Shown here piece by piece: positions 1 to 8,961 of a DNA stretch of 64,000 nucleotides. The first letter of the stretch is position 1, and every line of letters begins with the position of its first letter. A model generated the notes under the pieces. It made no database searches and had not been told where the DNA came from. It worked only from the letters and a program-made list of their open reading frames with translations. Both the position numbers and the translations under genes were made by a program. The stretch is from Pontiella sulfatireligans (GTDB lineage: Bacteria > Verrucomicrobiota > Kiritimatiellia > Kiritimatiellales > Pontiellaceae): positions 372,001 to 436,000 of the forward strand of contig NZ_CAAHFH010000002.1 of the NCBI RefSeq assembly GCF_900890705.1, in the 5' to 3' direction.

Positions 1-1317
1 GGTATAGAACGCGCAGAATTTGCAATCCACCACACAGACATTGGTGGTATTCAGGTTCTTGTCGAAAACATACGTCGCCAGATCGCCGGGAACCGCTCGA
101 CGGCGGCAGATATCGGCCACGCGGCCGAGTTCCTGAAACGGAGCCTCGTCGTAGATGATCTGGGCATCGAAAGCATTGATCCGTTCGCCGGCTTCGACCC
201 GGTCAAGAATGGTTTTCCAACGGCTGGAAACGGCGGGGACTGCCGGAATGGCGTCCACATCCGGCTGCCCATTGATCTGTTCATAAGCACTGTTGGTGAG
301 CACCGGCGTATGGCCGTGGTTGATCAGGAATTCCCCCATCTCCTCGGCTGAGAAAAACTTTTGGCTCTGCGGTGCGCCGCCGGCCTTGGCGATGCGCTCG
401 TCGAGGCTGGTTCCGCCGATGTCGTCGACGCCGCTGTGCGTCAGCACGCCGAGCAGCTTGCGGTCCATATAGTTGACGAGCATTCGCACATGCGGAAAGT
501 TGTCGCAGTAGATGCGCGAGATGGCGGCCACACGCACCTGCCGGTCGCCGGACGGGGTGTATTGCACGCCAAGCGCCTTGCCGTTGGCCTGGAACGGCAG
601 CGGAATAACCGCCTGGAAGCCGCCGGTTTCGTCCTGCTGCTGGCGCAGATGCGAAAGGTGGTCGATCAGGTGTTCGTCCTTTTCTATGTGCCCGAACAAC
701 ATGGTGGCATTGGTTGGGATGCCCAGTTCATGGGCGGTCTTGTGCACATCGAGCCACTGCTGGGCGAGAATCTTGGTGGTGGCGATTTTTTTGCGGATAT
801 CCGGATGGAAGATTTCCGCGCCGCCGCCGGAGATGGAGCCGAAGCCGCAAGCCTTGAGGCGTTCGAGGCATTCGCGCACCGGAATGCCTGCATTGCCGGC
901 AATCCAGTGGATTTCCACGGCGGTCATGCCCTGCAGCAGCACGCCGGGGAGCATTTCGCGGGATAGCGAGAACAGGTCCTCGTAATACTTCATGTCCAGC
1001 TCAGGAATCATGCCGCCGACGATGTGCAGATCGGTCAGGTTCCAGTTCTGCGCCTTTTCCAGGCTTTTGCGGGCATCGTCGAGCGAAGTGATGTAGGCAT
1101 CGTCCGCACCCTCGGGGCGCCAGAACGAGCAGAGCTTGCATTTAACGACGCAGAGGTTGGTCGGGTTCAGGTTGTGGCTATGCACATAGTAGGTTTTGTT
1201 GCCGTGGCGCGCCCTGCGGATCGCATCCGCTCGCGCCATCAACTCGGCCGTCGGCATGTTCTGGAGCATGTCCAGCGCCTCGGCATCGGATATGCGTTTT
1301 TGGATAAAATCACTCAT
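1..1317 (-). CDS. mqnE: Aminofutalosine synthase MqnE fused to MqnC (cyclic dehypoxanthinyl futalosine synthase), 3' end off the window
   Basis: The reading frame is open from the ATG at 1317 to the window edge, 439 codons without a stop. Residues 1 to about 370 read as MqnE, the radical SAM enzyme that makes aminodeoxyfutalosine in the futalosine menaquinone pathway. They carry a CxxxCxxC cluster (C56, C60, C63) within NLCVVKCKLC and the family segments TNATMLFGHIE and QDETGGFQAVIPL. After a linker the frame continues into what looks like the N-terminus of MqnC: a helix with ILDRVEAGERI, then NVCVVDCKFCAFY with a second cluster (C428, C432, C435). MqnE and MqnC are normally separate proteins of about 370 residues each. 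The arrangement recalls FbiC, where CofG and CofH are fused. Only the first cluster of the second domain lies in the window, so its completeness is unknown. Confidence 0.85.
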   Translation of the reverse strand, partial: MSDFIQKRISDAEALDMLQNMPTAELMARADAIRRARHGNKTYYVHSHNLNPTNLCVVKCKLCSFWRPEGADDAYITSLDDARKSLEKAQNWNLTDLHIVGGMIPELDMKYYEDLFSLSREMLPGVLLQGMTAVEIHWIAGNAGIPVRECLERLKACGFGSISGGGAEIFHPDIRKKIATTKILAQQWLDVHKTAHELGIPTNATMLFGHIEKDEHLIDHLSHLRQQQDETGGFQAVIPLPFQANGKALGVQYTPSGDRQVRVAAISRIYCDNFPHVRMLVNYMDRKLLGVLTHSGVDDIGGTSLDERIAKAGGAPQSQKFFSAEEMGEFLINHGHTPVLTNSAYEQINGQPDVDAIPAVPAVSSRWKTILDRVEAGERINAFDAQIIYDEAPFQELGRVADICRRRAVPGDLATYVFDKNLNTTNVCVVDCKFCAFYT

Positions 1318-1421
1318 GAAATAAGACCTCTCGCTTAATTGGCGCTAATTTGGTATAGATTTACCTGAATTTCCACTTCAAAAGCGCAGAACCTGAATCC
1401 GCCGACAGGGTACGGCTTTGT

Positions 1422-1877
1422 TTATGGCTTGGGTATCTTGGTTTTTTTGCCGTACGAAGCGCCGTCTTCGGCCACACGCAACCGGGCAGGCTTTGGATTC
1501 AGATAAGAAACCTTGGAATATTGTTCAACCTCCAGCAGGATTTCGGGGGAAATACCAAGCCCTTCCACCAGCTTGCGGATCATGGTTTTGCTCAGCGCCC
1601 GCTTTCCCCTCAGCACCTCGGACACTTTGCTCGGCGAGCCGAGATACTGCACCATGTCGGCCTGCGTCAGCTTTTTCTGGTCCATGGCAAACTCAATGGC
1701 TTCAATCGGTGTGGGCAGGCCGATCGGGTAATGCTCCTTCTCGTACGATTCCACCAGCAGCCCCAGAAGTTCCAGTTCCTCTTCTTCCGGCGTTGCAGGC
1801 TCGGCATCCATCAACACCTCGACACGCTTCAGCATCGCTTCGTATTCCTCTTCGGTCTTTATGATTTTTGCTTTCAT
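1422..1877 (-). CDS. higA: HigA-type antitoxin (XRE helix-turn-helix)
   Basis: This 151-residue protein has an acidic N-terminal half (residues 1-60, rich in Glu). A Cro/C1-type helix-turn-helix follows at about residues 65-115, with KKLTQADMVQYLGSPSKVSE as its helices and KRALSKTMIRKL after it. HigA antitoxins neutralise the HigB mRNA interferase and repress their own operon through this HTH. The ATG overlaps the stop of the upstream toxin gene by one base (TAATG), so the pair is translationally coupled. The toxin-first order is the usual HigBA order. A second, diverged copy lies at 55621-56333. Confidence 0.85.
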   Translation of the reverse strand: MKAKIIKTEEEYEAMLKRVEVLMDAEPATPEEEELELLGLLVESYEKEHYPIGLPTPIEAIEFAMDQKKLTQADMVQYLGSPSKVSEVLRGKRALSKTMIRKLVEGLGISPEILLEVEQYSKVSYLNPKPARLRVAEDGASYGKKTKIPKP

Positions 1878-2170
1878 TAGATCGTCTCCGCATCAATCTT
1901 GTCATACTCCGCATGCGTTCCGATAAACCGGACGAACATAAATTTCGTGTTGTAGTGGATCTTCACCACAATCCGGTATTTGTTACCTTTAATATTGAAC
2001 ACGACCCGATTGCCCGGCAGCACATCCGCGGAGCTGTATTCTTTCTTTACGTCGGCAAAGCAGCACCACTGTGCCCTTTGAACAGTTTTGACCCACGCCT
2101 TCAGCACGAACTTGGCATCAGCGTGGTTCTCCCAGAACAATTTTATGGTTCCCAGCGTCAATAGCCTCAT
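1877..2170 (-). CDS. higB: HigB-type toxin (RelE superfamily mRNA interferase)
   Basis: The 97-residue protein matches HigB toxins of the HigB_toxin type. The best segments are VLPGNRVVFNIKGNKYRIVV in the middle and FVRFIGTHAEYDKIDAETI at the C-terminus. Such toxins cleave mRNA on or near the ribosome. It is immediately followed by its antitoxin gene with a one-base overlap. It aligns over its full length with the toxin at 56040-56333, which has the same length and the same GTHAEYDK ending, so the two modules are paralogous. Confidence 0.85.
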   Translation of the reverse strand: MRLLTLGTIKLFWENHADAKFVLKAWVKTVQRAQWCCFADVKKEYSSADVLPGNRVVFNIKGNKYRIVVKIHYNTKFMFVRFIGTHAEYDKIDAETI

Positions 2171-2280
2171 GCTCGACAGTCCTGTCTGTTAGAACGAAAA
2201 GAAGGATTCCCATTCTGGGAATTTTGTAAAGCAACAAATTCAATTCTTTCTCAAAAAAAAGTCGGCATTGGAGCACCAAC

Positions 2281-3417
2281 CTACTCCTCGGCGGCGAAGA
2301 TTTGGCCTTGGTGGATTTCGGCTTCAATCATTTGGATGCCGAGCTCTTTTTCGTAGCGTGCGGCGAGGCGGCCTTCCTGCTCCGTCATGAGCGAAAGGGC
2401 GTAGCCTTGTTCCCCTGCCCGTCCGCACCGGCCGACCCGATGGAGATAATCTTTGCTGCTCGATGGAACATCATAGTTGAAGATATGCGTCACGCCTTTG
2501 ATGTCGAGCCCGCGGGCGGCGACGTCGGAGGCAATCAGAATGGAAACCTTGCCGGAGCGGATGTCGTCCATCGCCTTCTTGCGGGCAAGCTTGCCGTGCG
2601 TGCCATGAATATCGGCAACAGAAATCCCGTAGTGATGCATCTTGGAGGCCACCAGTTCAGCATCCTTGTTGCGGTGGACGAATACGATGGCGCGCTTGGG
2701 TTCGGTCGCCCGGATCAGCTTGCGCAGCAGATCGGCCTTGCTGCGTTCTTCGGCGTAAAAACAGAGGTGCTGGATATCCGCATTCACCTGATTCGCCGCC
2801 GCGGCAAGGTGCTTCATTTCCGGCGCAAGCTCGCCGGCAGTCGCAAAACTTTCCGGCTGCACTGTGGCTGATGCAAAAACCAGTTGCGGACGAAGCGGCA
2901 GAGTTTTCAAAATTTCATCTACGGTCTGCGCCGACTCCCCAAACAGCATCCGGTCGGCTTCGTCGATCACGACGGTGCCCACCTTGGGTACCTTGAGTTT
3001 TTTTGAGCGAATAAGTTCGAGAATGCGGCCGGAGGAGCCAATGACCAGCGGCGGCTTTTTCTTCAGCTTTTCAAGCTGGCGCTTGGTGCTCGCCCCGCCA
3101 ATGAGCAAAAGCGACTTGATCGGCATCCCGGAGTTTTGCGCCAGACGCAGCGCCTGCTGATGGATCTGCGAGGCCAACTCGTGGGTCGGCGCCAGCACAA
3201 TGGCCTGGGCATTGGGGATGGCGGGATCAATCTTTTGAAAGATGGGCAGCAGGTAGGCCAGCGTTTTTCCGGTTCCGGTTTGGGCGGAAACATAGGCATC
3301 GCTCCCTTCTAGCAAGGTCGGCAGCGCTTCGGCCTGAATCGGCATCGGCGTCGTGATGCCCTCTTTATCCAATGCACGGACGAGCGCGGGCGATATTCCA
3401 AGATCTGTAAAATTCAT
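2281..3417 (-). CDS. DEAD-box ATP-dependent RNA helicase
   Basis: The 378-residue protein has the full set of DEAD-box motifs in order: Q motif (GITTPMPIQ, Q28), Walker A AQTGTGKT (45-52), PTHELASQ, the DEAD box VIDEADRM (D152-D155), SAT (183-185), and in the second RecA domain ASDVAARGLDIKGV and HRVGRCGRAG. It lacks the long basic C-terminal extension of DeaD or RhlE and stops soon after the helicase core. The ATG at 3417 is chosen over the longer frame to 3468 because GGAATCGTT precedes it and the Q-motif region follows directly. A role in RNA remodelling (ribosome assembly or mRNA decay) is likely, but the specific target cannot be read from the sequence. Confidence 0.9.
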   Translation of the reverse strand: MNFTDLGISPALVRALDKEGITTPMPIQAEALPTLLEGSDAYVSAQTGTGKTLAYLLPIFQKIDPAIPNAQAIVLAPTHELASQIHQQALRLAQNSGMPIKSLLLIGGASTKRQLEKLKKKPPLVIGSSGRILELIRSKKLKVPKVGTVVIDEADRMLFGESAQTVDEILKTLPLRPQLVFASATVQPESFATAGELAPEMKHLAAAANQVNADIQHLCFYAEERSKADLLRKLIRATEPKRAIVFVHRNKDAELVASKMHHYGISVADIHGTHGKLARKKAMDDIRSGKVSILIASDVAARGLDIKGVTHIFNYDVPSSSKDYLHRVGRCGRAGEQGYALSLMTEQEGRLAARYEKELGIQMIEAEIHQGQIFAAEE

Positions 3418-3532
3418 AACGATTCCAAATTTTGCATGTTCGTTCACCACCCCCTTCGCTGGACACACGGAAATCTTTGTTTCTCCGTGTCTCAGTGCCT
3501 CCGTGGTAAAAAGGTTGTGGTTGCGGCGTGTT

Positions 3533-4225
3533 TTAGGCGGAGGCGGCTAGTTTTTCGGATACCGCCACTTCGACCTCGATGGCGGTCGGGGTGGAGAAGC
3601 TAAACTCGACGCTCTCTGCGCCAAACGCCCGGCTGATGGATTCGAGCGTGGTTTTAGCCGATTTCTGCACCTCGGACTGGATATTGTTGATCAGCTCCAG
3701 CGCCTGCTTCTCAGCGTGCCCCTTGGCGGCGTCGACGAGCTTGTTTTTATCGTCCTCGGAGAAGCCGTCGCTAATAAACCCGTTGAGCAGGTCCGGCAAA
3801 AGCCAAGGCAGCAGCTTGGAGCCCTGCTCGTCGTAGAAGCGGATGTCGCGGATGTGCACTTCGTAGTCGCACGGCGGCATGGTGATGGAATAGGCGGCCT
3901 CGCCCGTTTCCTTGATTTCGAAAAGCGGACTTTGCAGGTTGAAACGGAAATCGATCTCGAACTCGAAAATCATCGCCATCTTTTTTCGGCTGAGCACCCA
4001 GCCGAGATAGCGGTTGCCGAACTCGCCCCAGGTGTGGTCGGTTTCGGTGACGATCTCTTTGGTGAGCACCTTGTAGACCGACAGCTGACCGATCGCCCGC
4101 AAACGCTCGATGCTCGAAAAAATACGGATCTCCTTGGCCGGCCGGTTCTTTTTCAGCTTAAGCCAAAACCAAAGCCCCCCGACCACGACCAACGCCACAA
4201 CCATGCCGATTAAAAATTCATTCAT
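3533..4225 (-). CDS. DUF4230-family membrane-anchored protein
   Basis: This 230-residue protein starts with one membrane helix (residues about 4-24), then a basic KLKKNR stop-transfer stretch. The soluble domain that follows opens with SIERLRAIGQLSVYKVLTKE, the typical start of DUF4230. It is rich in beta strands and ends with a helical segment after residue 165. The ATG at 4225 is preceded by GAGGTAATTGAG; a longer in-frame start at 4375 would put about 50 residues of non-membrane-like sequence before the anchor and is rejected. The molecular function of DUF4230 proteins is unknown. It is followed by an endonuclease/exonuclease/phosphatase gene on the same strand upstream. Confidence 0.7.
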   Translation of the reverse strand: MNEFLIGMVVALVVVGGLWFWLKLKKNRPAKEIRIFSSIERLRAIGQLSVYKVLTKEIVTETDHTWGEFGNRYLGWVLSRKKMAMIFEFEIDFRFNLQSPLFEIKETGEAAYSITMPPCDYEVHIRDIRFYDEQGSKLLPWLLPDLLNGFISDGFSEDDKNKLVDAAKGHAEKQALELINNIQSEVQKSAKTTLESISRAFGAESVEFSFSTPTAIEVEVAVSEKLAASA

Positions 4226-4304
4226 CTCAATTACCTCATTTGCCTGAATGCTAAAGCGGGGCACCGCACAAGTACAGGCCATTTTCCGCAGGTTGAAAGC
4301 CGGT

Positions 4305-5048
4305 TCAAGTCGGCTTGTCCACGGGTTCGACCTCGAAATCAAGCACGAGCGGCAGATGGTCGGAAAGCCGCACATCGGGCATCCAGAACTTGTTCACCTT
4401 GATTTCCGGACTGTGCAGTATGAAGTCGAGGTACTTTTTAGGACGGTGGCTGGGATAGGAAGGCTGCATTTCGGTGTCGGCGTTCTGCAGGCCGCTCGCA
4501 GACATCAGCAGCTGGATCTCGGCCTCGCCCATGAAGGCATTGAAGTCGCCGGCGAGGATGTAGGGGCGCTTGGTTTTTTTGACGAGGTGGTAGAGGTGCA
4601 GAATCTGCTCCTGCCGGGCCTTGTAACTAAGCGCTAGGTGGACGAGGAAAATGGTGAATTTTTCAAGCTCCAGCTCGATGATCAGCTTTTTCATGCCGCG
4701 TTCGAAATAGTGGAACTTTTCACCAAGGATTTCATCTTTGGCTAAAAATGCATTGCCCTGCTTGTTGTAGATGGGGATGCGCTGCCAACGCGACTCAGCG
4801 CCGTATTTCGAGCAGTAGCAGTGAAAATGCCCCAGATCTTCGGCCATCTTTTCGACCTGGCTTTTCTGCCGGGCGCGGTAAGAGCCGTTGTCGACCTCGA
4901 TCAATCCGATCACATCGGGATCGAGCGGCCGGATGAATTTGGTTATTTCTTCAAAGTGGTCGCGCGTGCGCCCGAGCATGCCCAGCAGCGGCAGCCGGCG
5001 CTGGTTGCCGTGGGTGGCGTAGCAAATGTTGTACAGCAAAAATCTCAT
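4305..5048 (-). CDS. Endonuclease/exonuclease/phosphatase (EEP) family protein
   Basis: The 247-residue protein has the EEP fold signatures. These are an N-terminal NICYATHG for the metal-binding Asn, DVIGLIEVD with the metal Glu, a middle VHLAL with the His, AGDFNAF with the catalytic Asp/Asn pair, and a C-terminal SDHLPLVLDF with the catalytic Asp-His. The fold hydrolyses phosphodiesters in nucleic acids, inositol phosphates or sphingolipids. No signal peptide is seen. The gene is divergently transcribed from the cardiolipin synthase gene, with 84 bp between the starts. That neighbour hints at lipid substrates, but this is only inference. Confidence 0.8.
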   Translation of the reverse strand: MRFLLYNICYATHGNQRRLPLLGMLGRTRDHFEEITKFIRPLDPDVIGLIEVDNGSYRARQKSQVEKMAEDLGHFHCYCSKYGAESRWQRIPIYNKQGNAFLAKDEILGEKFHYFERGMKKLIIELELEKFTIFLVHLALSYKARQEQILHLYHLVKKTKRPYILAGDFNAFMGEAEIQLLMSASGLQNADTEMQPSYPSHRPKKYLDFILHSPEIKVNKFWMPDVRLSDHLPLVLDFEVEPVDKPT

Positions 5049-5132
5049 GCCTCAAATCTATCCGGTTTAGTGCATTCCATACAACACTTGGCGCAACCTT
5101 TTACTTGTTCACGGGCATCGCCAACGTCTAGC

Positions 5133-6635
5133 ATGGGTTTCATGGAAAGCACGTTCAACCTCACATCCTGGGTTGTCTTCAGCACCGCACTGCATATGCT
5201 GGCCTTCACCGGGGTCCTGCTGCATGCGCTGAAGCGGCGGCGCAACGCCAGCGCAACCATCCTGTGGATCTTCGTGGCCTGGTCGTTCCCGCTGATCGGC
5301 CCGATGCTCTACCTCTCCTTCGGCATCGACCGCATTCCAGCCAAAGGACTCGAAAAAAAGGCCGCCAACCAAACCATCATGAGCCAGCGCGAAAAGCGGC
5401 ACGAAGACAGCAGCACCTTTGTGGCGTGGCATTTCGACTACCGGACCGCGCTCGACAAAATCGACGACAGCTATTCCCAGAAGCTCAACCGCTCCATCGA
5501 CCCCCTGATCCGCGATCATCCCCTGCTCGACGGCAATACCATCACGCCGCTCGTCTGCGGCGATGAAGCCTATCCGCTCATGCTCCAAGCCATCCGCGCC
5601 GCAAAAAACCACATCCATTTGCAAAGCTACATCTTCCATCGCGACGACATCGGCCGCAAATTCCTCGACGAGCTCAAGACCAAGGCCGAAGCCGGCGTGA
5701 AGGTGCGCCTGATGTACGACCGCTTCGGCTCCACCCACGCCCTCCTCGGAGGCCTCTTCCGCCAATACCGCAACATTCCAAACCTCGAAATCTGCGGTTG
5801 GACCCAAGCCAACCCGCTTAAGCGCCAATTCCAGATCAACCTGCGCAACCACCGCAAAAACCTGGTGGTGGATGGCCATATCGGATTTTTCGGCGGCGTC
5901 AACATTGCCGACGAAAACACCACAGCCAAGGGGCGTAATGCCATCCGAGACTACCACTTCCGCGTTGAAGGCCCGCTCGTTCACGAACTCCAACTCTCCT
6001 TCCTGCGCGACTGGTTTTTCATGACCGAAGAGCCGATCGACCAGCTGCTCAATACCGCCCACTTCCCGCAAGTGCTCTCCATTGGCCCAGCGCGGGCGCG
6101 ACTCATCGACAGCGGCCCGTCCGAGCCGCCGGACATCGCCAGCGAAACCTTCTTCAACGCCATCATCATGGCCCAGCATCAAGTCCTGATCGTCACCCCA
6201 TACTTTGTCCCCACCACCGACCTGCTTCGTGCGCTCCGCTCCGCCGCCCACCGAGGCATCGACGTGCGCATCGTCGTTCCCGAAAAAAACAACCACCACT
6301 ATGCCGGCATGGCCTCGAAGGCCCTATACGAAGAGCTGCTCGAGGCCGGCGTGCGCATCTACCACCGCAAACCACCTTTCATCCATGCCAAAGCCTTGGT
6401 GGCCGACGACGCCGTCGCACTCGTCGGCACCGCCAACCTCGACGTCCGCAGCCTGAAGCTCAACTACGAAACCACCGCTCTCATCGAAGACGAGGCCGCC
6501 GTTGGCAAGCTCAAGCTCATGATCCACGAAGACATGGACTGCAGCACCGAGATCCATCTCAACGAATGGCTCCAGCGCCCCTCCCTCCAAAAACTCGGTG
6601 AAAACCTCTGCGCCCTCATGACGCCGGTGCTCTAA
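5133..6635 (+). CDS. cls: Cardiolipin synthase (phospholipase D superfamily)
   Basis: About 500 residues. The N-terminus has two membrane helices (TALHMLAFTGVLLHA and a second with WSFPLIGPMLYLSFGIDR), the PLDc_N region of ClsA-type enzymes. Two HKD phosphodiesterase motifs follow: HRKNLVVDGHIGFFGG and FIHAKALVADDAVALVGTAN. The enzyme joins two phosphatidylglycerols into cardiolipin and glycerol at the cytoplasmic membrane. Starts at 5133 and 5142 are both possible. The longer frame beginning at 4821 overlaps the opposite-strand EEP gene and is rejected. Confidence 0.9.
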   Translation: MGFMESTFNLTSWVVFSTALHMLAFTGVLLHALKRRRNASATILWIFVAWSFPLIGPMLYLSFGIDRIPAKGLEKKAANQTIMSQREKRHEDSSTFVAWHFDYRTALDKIDDSYSQKLNRSIDPLIRDHPLLDGNTITPLVCGDEAYPLMLQAIRAAKNHIHLQSYIFHRDDIGRKFLDELKTKAEAGVKVRLMYDRFGSTHALLGGLFRQYRNIPNLEICGWTQANPLKRQFQINLRNHRKNLVVDGHIGFFGGVNIADENTTAKGRNAIRDYHFRVEGPLVHELQLSFLRDWFFMTEEPIDQLLNTAHFPQVLSIGPARARLIDSGPSEPPDIASETFFNAIIMAQHQVLIVTPYFVPTTDLLRALRSAAHRGIDVRIVVPEKNNHHYAGMASKALYEELLEAGVRIYHRKPPFIHAKALVADDAVALVGTANLDVRSLKLNYETTALIEDEAAVGKLKLMIHEDMDCSTEIHLNEWLQRPSLQKLGENLCALMTPVL

Positions 6636-6956
6636 AACCACGCCCTTTCAATTTGCCGCACCGAGACGGCGGCGATACGTACCGCACGTGATTGGAAGCG
6701 AATAGCACCTAATCTCCGCCTGCCAGCCCCGTCTTGTCTTCAGCCGCGCTGCAGCTGAGCAGGCGTTCCGTTCGTGCGAAACGCGGACGCCCCAAAATGG
6801 AGCGAAACGGCCCCCGCGGACGAGGACCGCTCCTCCCGGCCGCCTTCTACAAGATGCACGTCGAGATTCCGTATAAATTGGTAAAGCGTGCTCGCCCAAG
6901 TGAGGCCACGTTGCCGTGTCCAACTCGGCTCACGTGGCGAGCGCGCCATAGAGGGG

Positions 6957-6993
6957 CGCAGGCCTCTGCGCCCGGTCGGCGAGGTCGCCGACC
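6957..6993. repeat. Two adjacent perfect hairpins (REP-like)
   Basis: GGCGCAG-GCCT-CTGCGCC has a 7-bp stem. It is followed one base later by GTCGGCGA-GG-TCGCCGAC with an 8-bp stem. Both stems are perfect and the loops are 2-4 bases. There is no T-run, so they are not classical terminators. Confidence 0.6.
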
Positions 6994-7260
6994 CTCCACA
7001 CCGTGGGGGCACCCGGCCTCCAGAAAAATGTAGGCCCGGTCCCTGACCAAGCGTTTCTCCTTCCATCGACCTTGCCTTGGCACCGGAATTTTTCGGGGCT
7101 TCGTAGACGATGGTTGCCATTCCCTTTGGTTGCTTTCGTTCCTCAAGCCTCGGTTGAGCTTCGCTCTCACTTCGTGTCGCGGCCAGCTCCGTTCAGGATG
7201 AACACTAAGGTACTTCTGTCCTATGCAATGGTGAGTCTGGACCAATAAGCCCACCCGAAC

Positions 7261-7275
7261 GGAGCTGGAAGCTCC
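7261..7275. repeat. Short palindrome GGAGC-TGGAA-GCTCC
   Basis: A perfect 5-bp stem with a TGGAA loop lies 3' of a U32-family gene. Nearly the same sequence, including the following TCTAC, recurs at 11218-11238. A hairpin with the same TGGAA loop but a different 8-bp stem lies at 21474-21494. Confidence 0.6.
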
Positions 7276-7277
7276 GT

Positions 7278-8534
7278 CTACGTTTGTTCCACCGGCTGAA
7301 GCAGGAACACCTTGTCCTGGCGGCGAGCCTTTTCGGGGAGGGCGAAGGTGACTTTGTCGTTTTTTACGGCTTTGTCGGCGGGCTGGCCGTCGACGCGCAG
7401 GTTTTCGACAACCGTTTGCACCGCGCCGGTGGTGGGGCCTTCAACGAGCAGCTCGCAACCGGGCAGCAGCTCCTGCTGCCAGAGGGTGAATTCAACGACG
7501 CCGATCTTGGCGAAAAAATTGGAGACGACGCCGAGCTCGATGCGCTTGTGCGTGGCCTGCGAATGGCCGGCGGCCGCCCACTCTCCCATTTTTTCGCCAC
7601 AGTAGTAGCCGCCGTCCCAAAAGCCGCGGTTGAAGACGCTGGCGAGGCCGGCTTCCAAGGGCTGGAAGTTTTCGGGGGCGAAGGTTCCGTCGGCAACGGC
7701 GTCGAGGCCGGCACGGTAGGCTTTGGTGACGGTGCTGACATATTGCGCCGTACGGGCGCGCCCTTCGAGTTTGTAAACGGACACGCCGGCTTCGGCGAGT
7801 TTGTCGAGATGCGGCAGCGTACAGAGGTCTTTGGGCGACATGACATACTGGTTTTGTATTTCGAGTTCGTCGCCGGTTTCAACATCGACGAGGCGGTAGG
7901 CGCGACGGCAGTTTTGGAAGCAGGAGCCGCGGTTGGCGGACTGGTTGTAGCAACCGAGGCTCATGTTGCACTTGCCGGAGATCGCGACGCAGAGCGCGCC
8001 GTGGGCGAAGAGCTCGATCTGCACCAGCTCCCCTTTCGGGCCGCGGATGCCTTCCTCGCGGATCGCGTTTGAAATGACGGCAATCTGTTCGAGCGTCAGC
8101 TCGCGGGCGAGCACTATAACGTCGGCATAGCGACTGTAGAATTTCACCGCGCCGATATTGGAGACATTGGCCTGCACCGAAATATGAACATCAAGGCCGA
8201 TGGAGCGGGCATATTCGATGGCGGAAATGTCGGACGCGATAATGGCGTCAATGTGGGTGGCTTTGGCGGCATCGCAGACCTCGCGCATGATGCCGAGCTC
8301 GGCGTCGTAGACGATAACGTTGAGCGCCAGATACGACTTCACGCCGCACCAGCGGCAGATGCGCGCAATGCGCCGCAGATCGCCGAGGCTGAACGGGCTG
8401 GCGGCGCGCGAGCGCATGTTGAGCTTGTCGACGCCGAAGTAGACCGAGTCCGCCCCGGCGCGGATCGCCGCCGAGAGCGAGGCATACGACCCCGCCGGCG
8501 CCATCAATTCAAATGTATTGGTCAGGTTTTCCAT
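7278..8534 (-). CDS. U32 peptidase-family protein (TrhP/YegQ-like)
   Basis: The 418-residue protein has the N-terminal MAPAGSYASLSAAIRAGADS of the U32 family. Its central cysteine block CNMSLGCYNQSANRGSC...NCRRAY resembles the TrhP (YegQ) and RlhA branch, which hydroxylates uridine or cytidine in RNA using prephenate-derived precursors. VYKLEGRARTAQYVSTV is another family signature. A barrel-like C-terminal domain follows from about residue 320. The start at 8534 (MENLTNTFELMAPAG) puts the family motif directly at the N-terminus; the longer frame to 8723 adds unrelated residues from a repeat element. Which RNA it acts on cannot be decided here. Confidence 0.8.
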   Translation of the reverse strand: MENLTNTFELMAPAGSYASLSAAIRAGADSVYFGVDKLNMRSRAASPFSLGDLRRIARICRWCGVKSYLALNVIVYDAELGIMREVCDAAKATHIDAIIASDISAIEYARSIGLDVHISVQANVSNIGAVKFYSRYADVIVLARELTLEQIAVISNAIREEGIRGPKGELVQIELFAHGALCVAISGKCNMSLGCYNQSANRGSCFQNCRRAYRLVDVETGDELEIQNQYVMSPKDLCTLPHLDKLAEAGVSVYKLEGRARTAQYVSTVTKAYRAGLDAVADGTFAPENFQPLEAGLASVFNRGFWDGGYYCGEKMGEWAAAGHSQATHKRIELGVVSNFFAKIGVVEFTLWQQELLPGCELLVEGPTTGAVQTVVENLRVDGQPADKAVKNDKVTFALPEKARRQDKVFLLQPVEQT

Positions 8535-8612
8535 GGGCTGGAGACAATGGATAATGGAAGGGGGTTTGGCAAAATGATTTAAAGCAAAATGATTTCTGCG
8601 GGCTAAATCTAA

Positions 8613-8733
8613 GGCAGAATAATTTTGTGGCAAAATATTTTCCGATGCGACCGAGAAAAAAAATGGCTGACGCCTCGCTGCTGTCGCTCTGCGCCAGCCT
8701 GACACTTCGTGTCTGCCACCCAATTATTCTGCC
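8613..8733. repeat. MITE-like 121-bp inverted-repeat element
   Basis: GGCAGAATAATT (8613-8624) is the exact reverse complement of AATTATTCTGCC (8722-8733). After a 2x2 mismatch the stem continues with GTGGCA/TGCCAC for six more pairs. The interior of about 80 bases holds no ORF. Just outside, GCAAAATGATTT is repeated twice (from about 8567). The arrangement suits a small non-autonomous element or a long RNA hairpin upstream of the EF-G2 gene. Confidence 0.55.
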
Positions 8734-8961
8734 AAAACCCTCGGTTAGTTCGGGAAAAGGATTGAAAAACCTACTGCCGAAAGGTATTTTTCAAAGCTTC
8801 CCGCTTCTATGCTGCAGGGGTGGCAACGGGATGGGGGCGAGAGCCCCGGTTAATAGTTATTCGTTAATAGTCATCAAGACGGCTGCGTGAGGTGCCTTGA
8901 CTATTGACCAATAACAAACAACCAGTAACTGCGTGCTTTTGCGCTTAACCGGAGAGGAAAT

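Larger units (their letters stand above)
6636..7277. other. Intergenic region with hairpins, no gene seen
   Basis: The gap lies between two convergent genes. Six-frame reading gives only low-complexity Arg/Pro-rich frames that overlap one another, with no recognisable domain and no convincing ribosome binding site. It holds two adjacent hairpins (6957-6993) and a GGAGC-TGGAA-GCTCC hairpin at 7261-7275, described separately. Confidence 0.6.

Noticed and set aside
4821..5132. Extension of cardiolipin synthase upstream to 4821
   Set aside because: It would overlap the EEP gene on the other strand, and the added residues do not fit the family.
5109..6299. A long minus-strand frame of 396 codons opposite cardiolipin synthase
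   Set aside because: The plus frame has HKD motifs and family signatures. The minus frame has none and reflects high GC at third positions.
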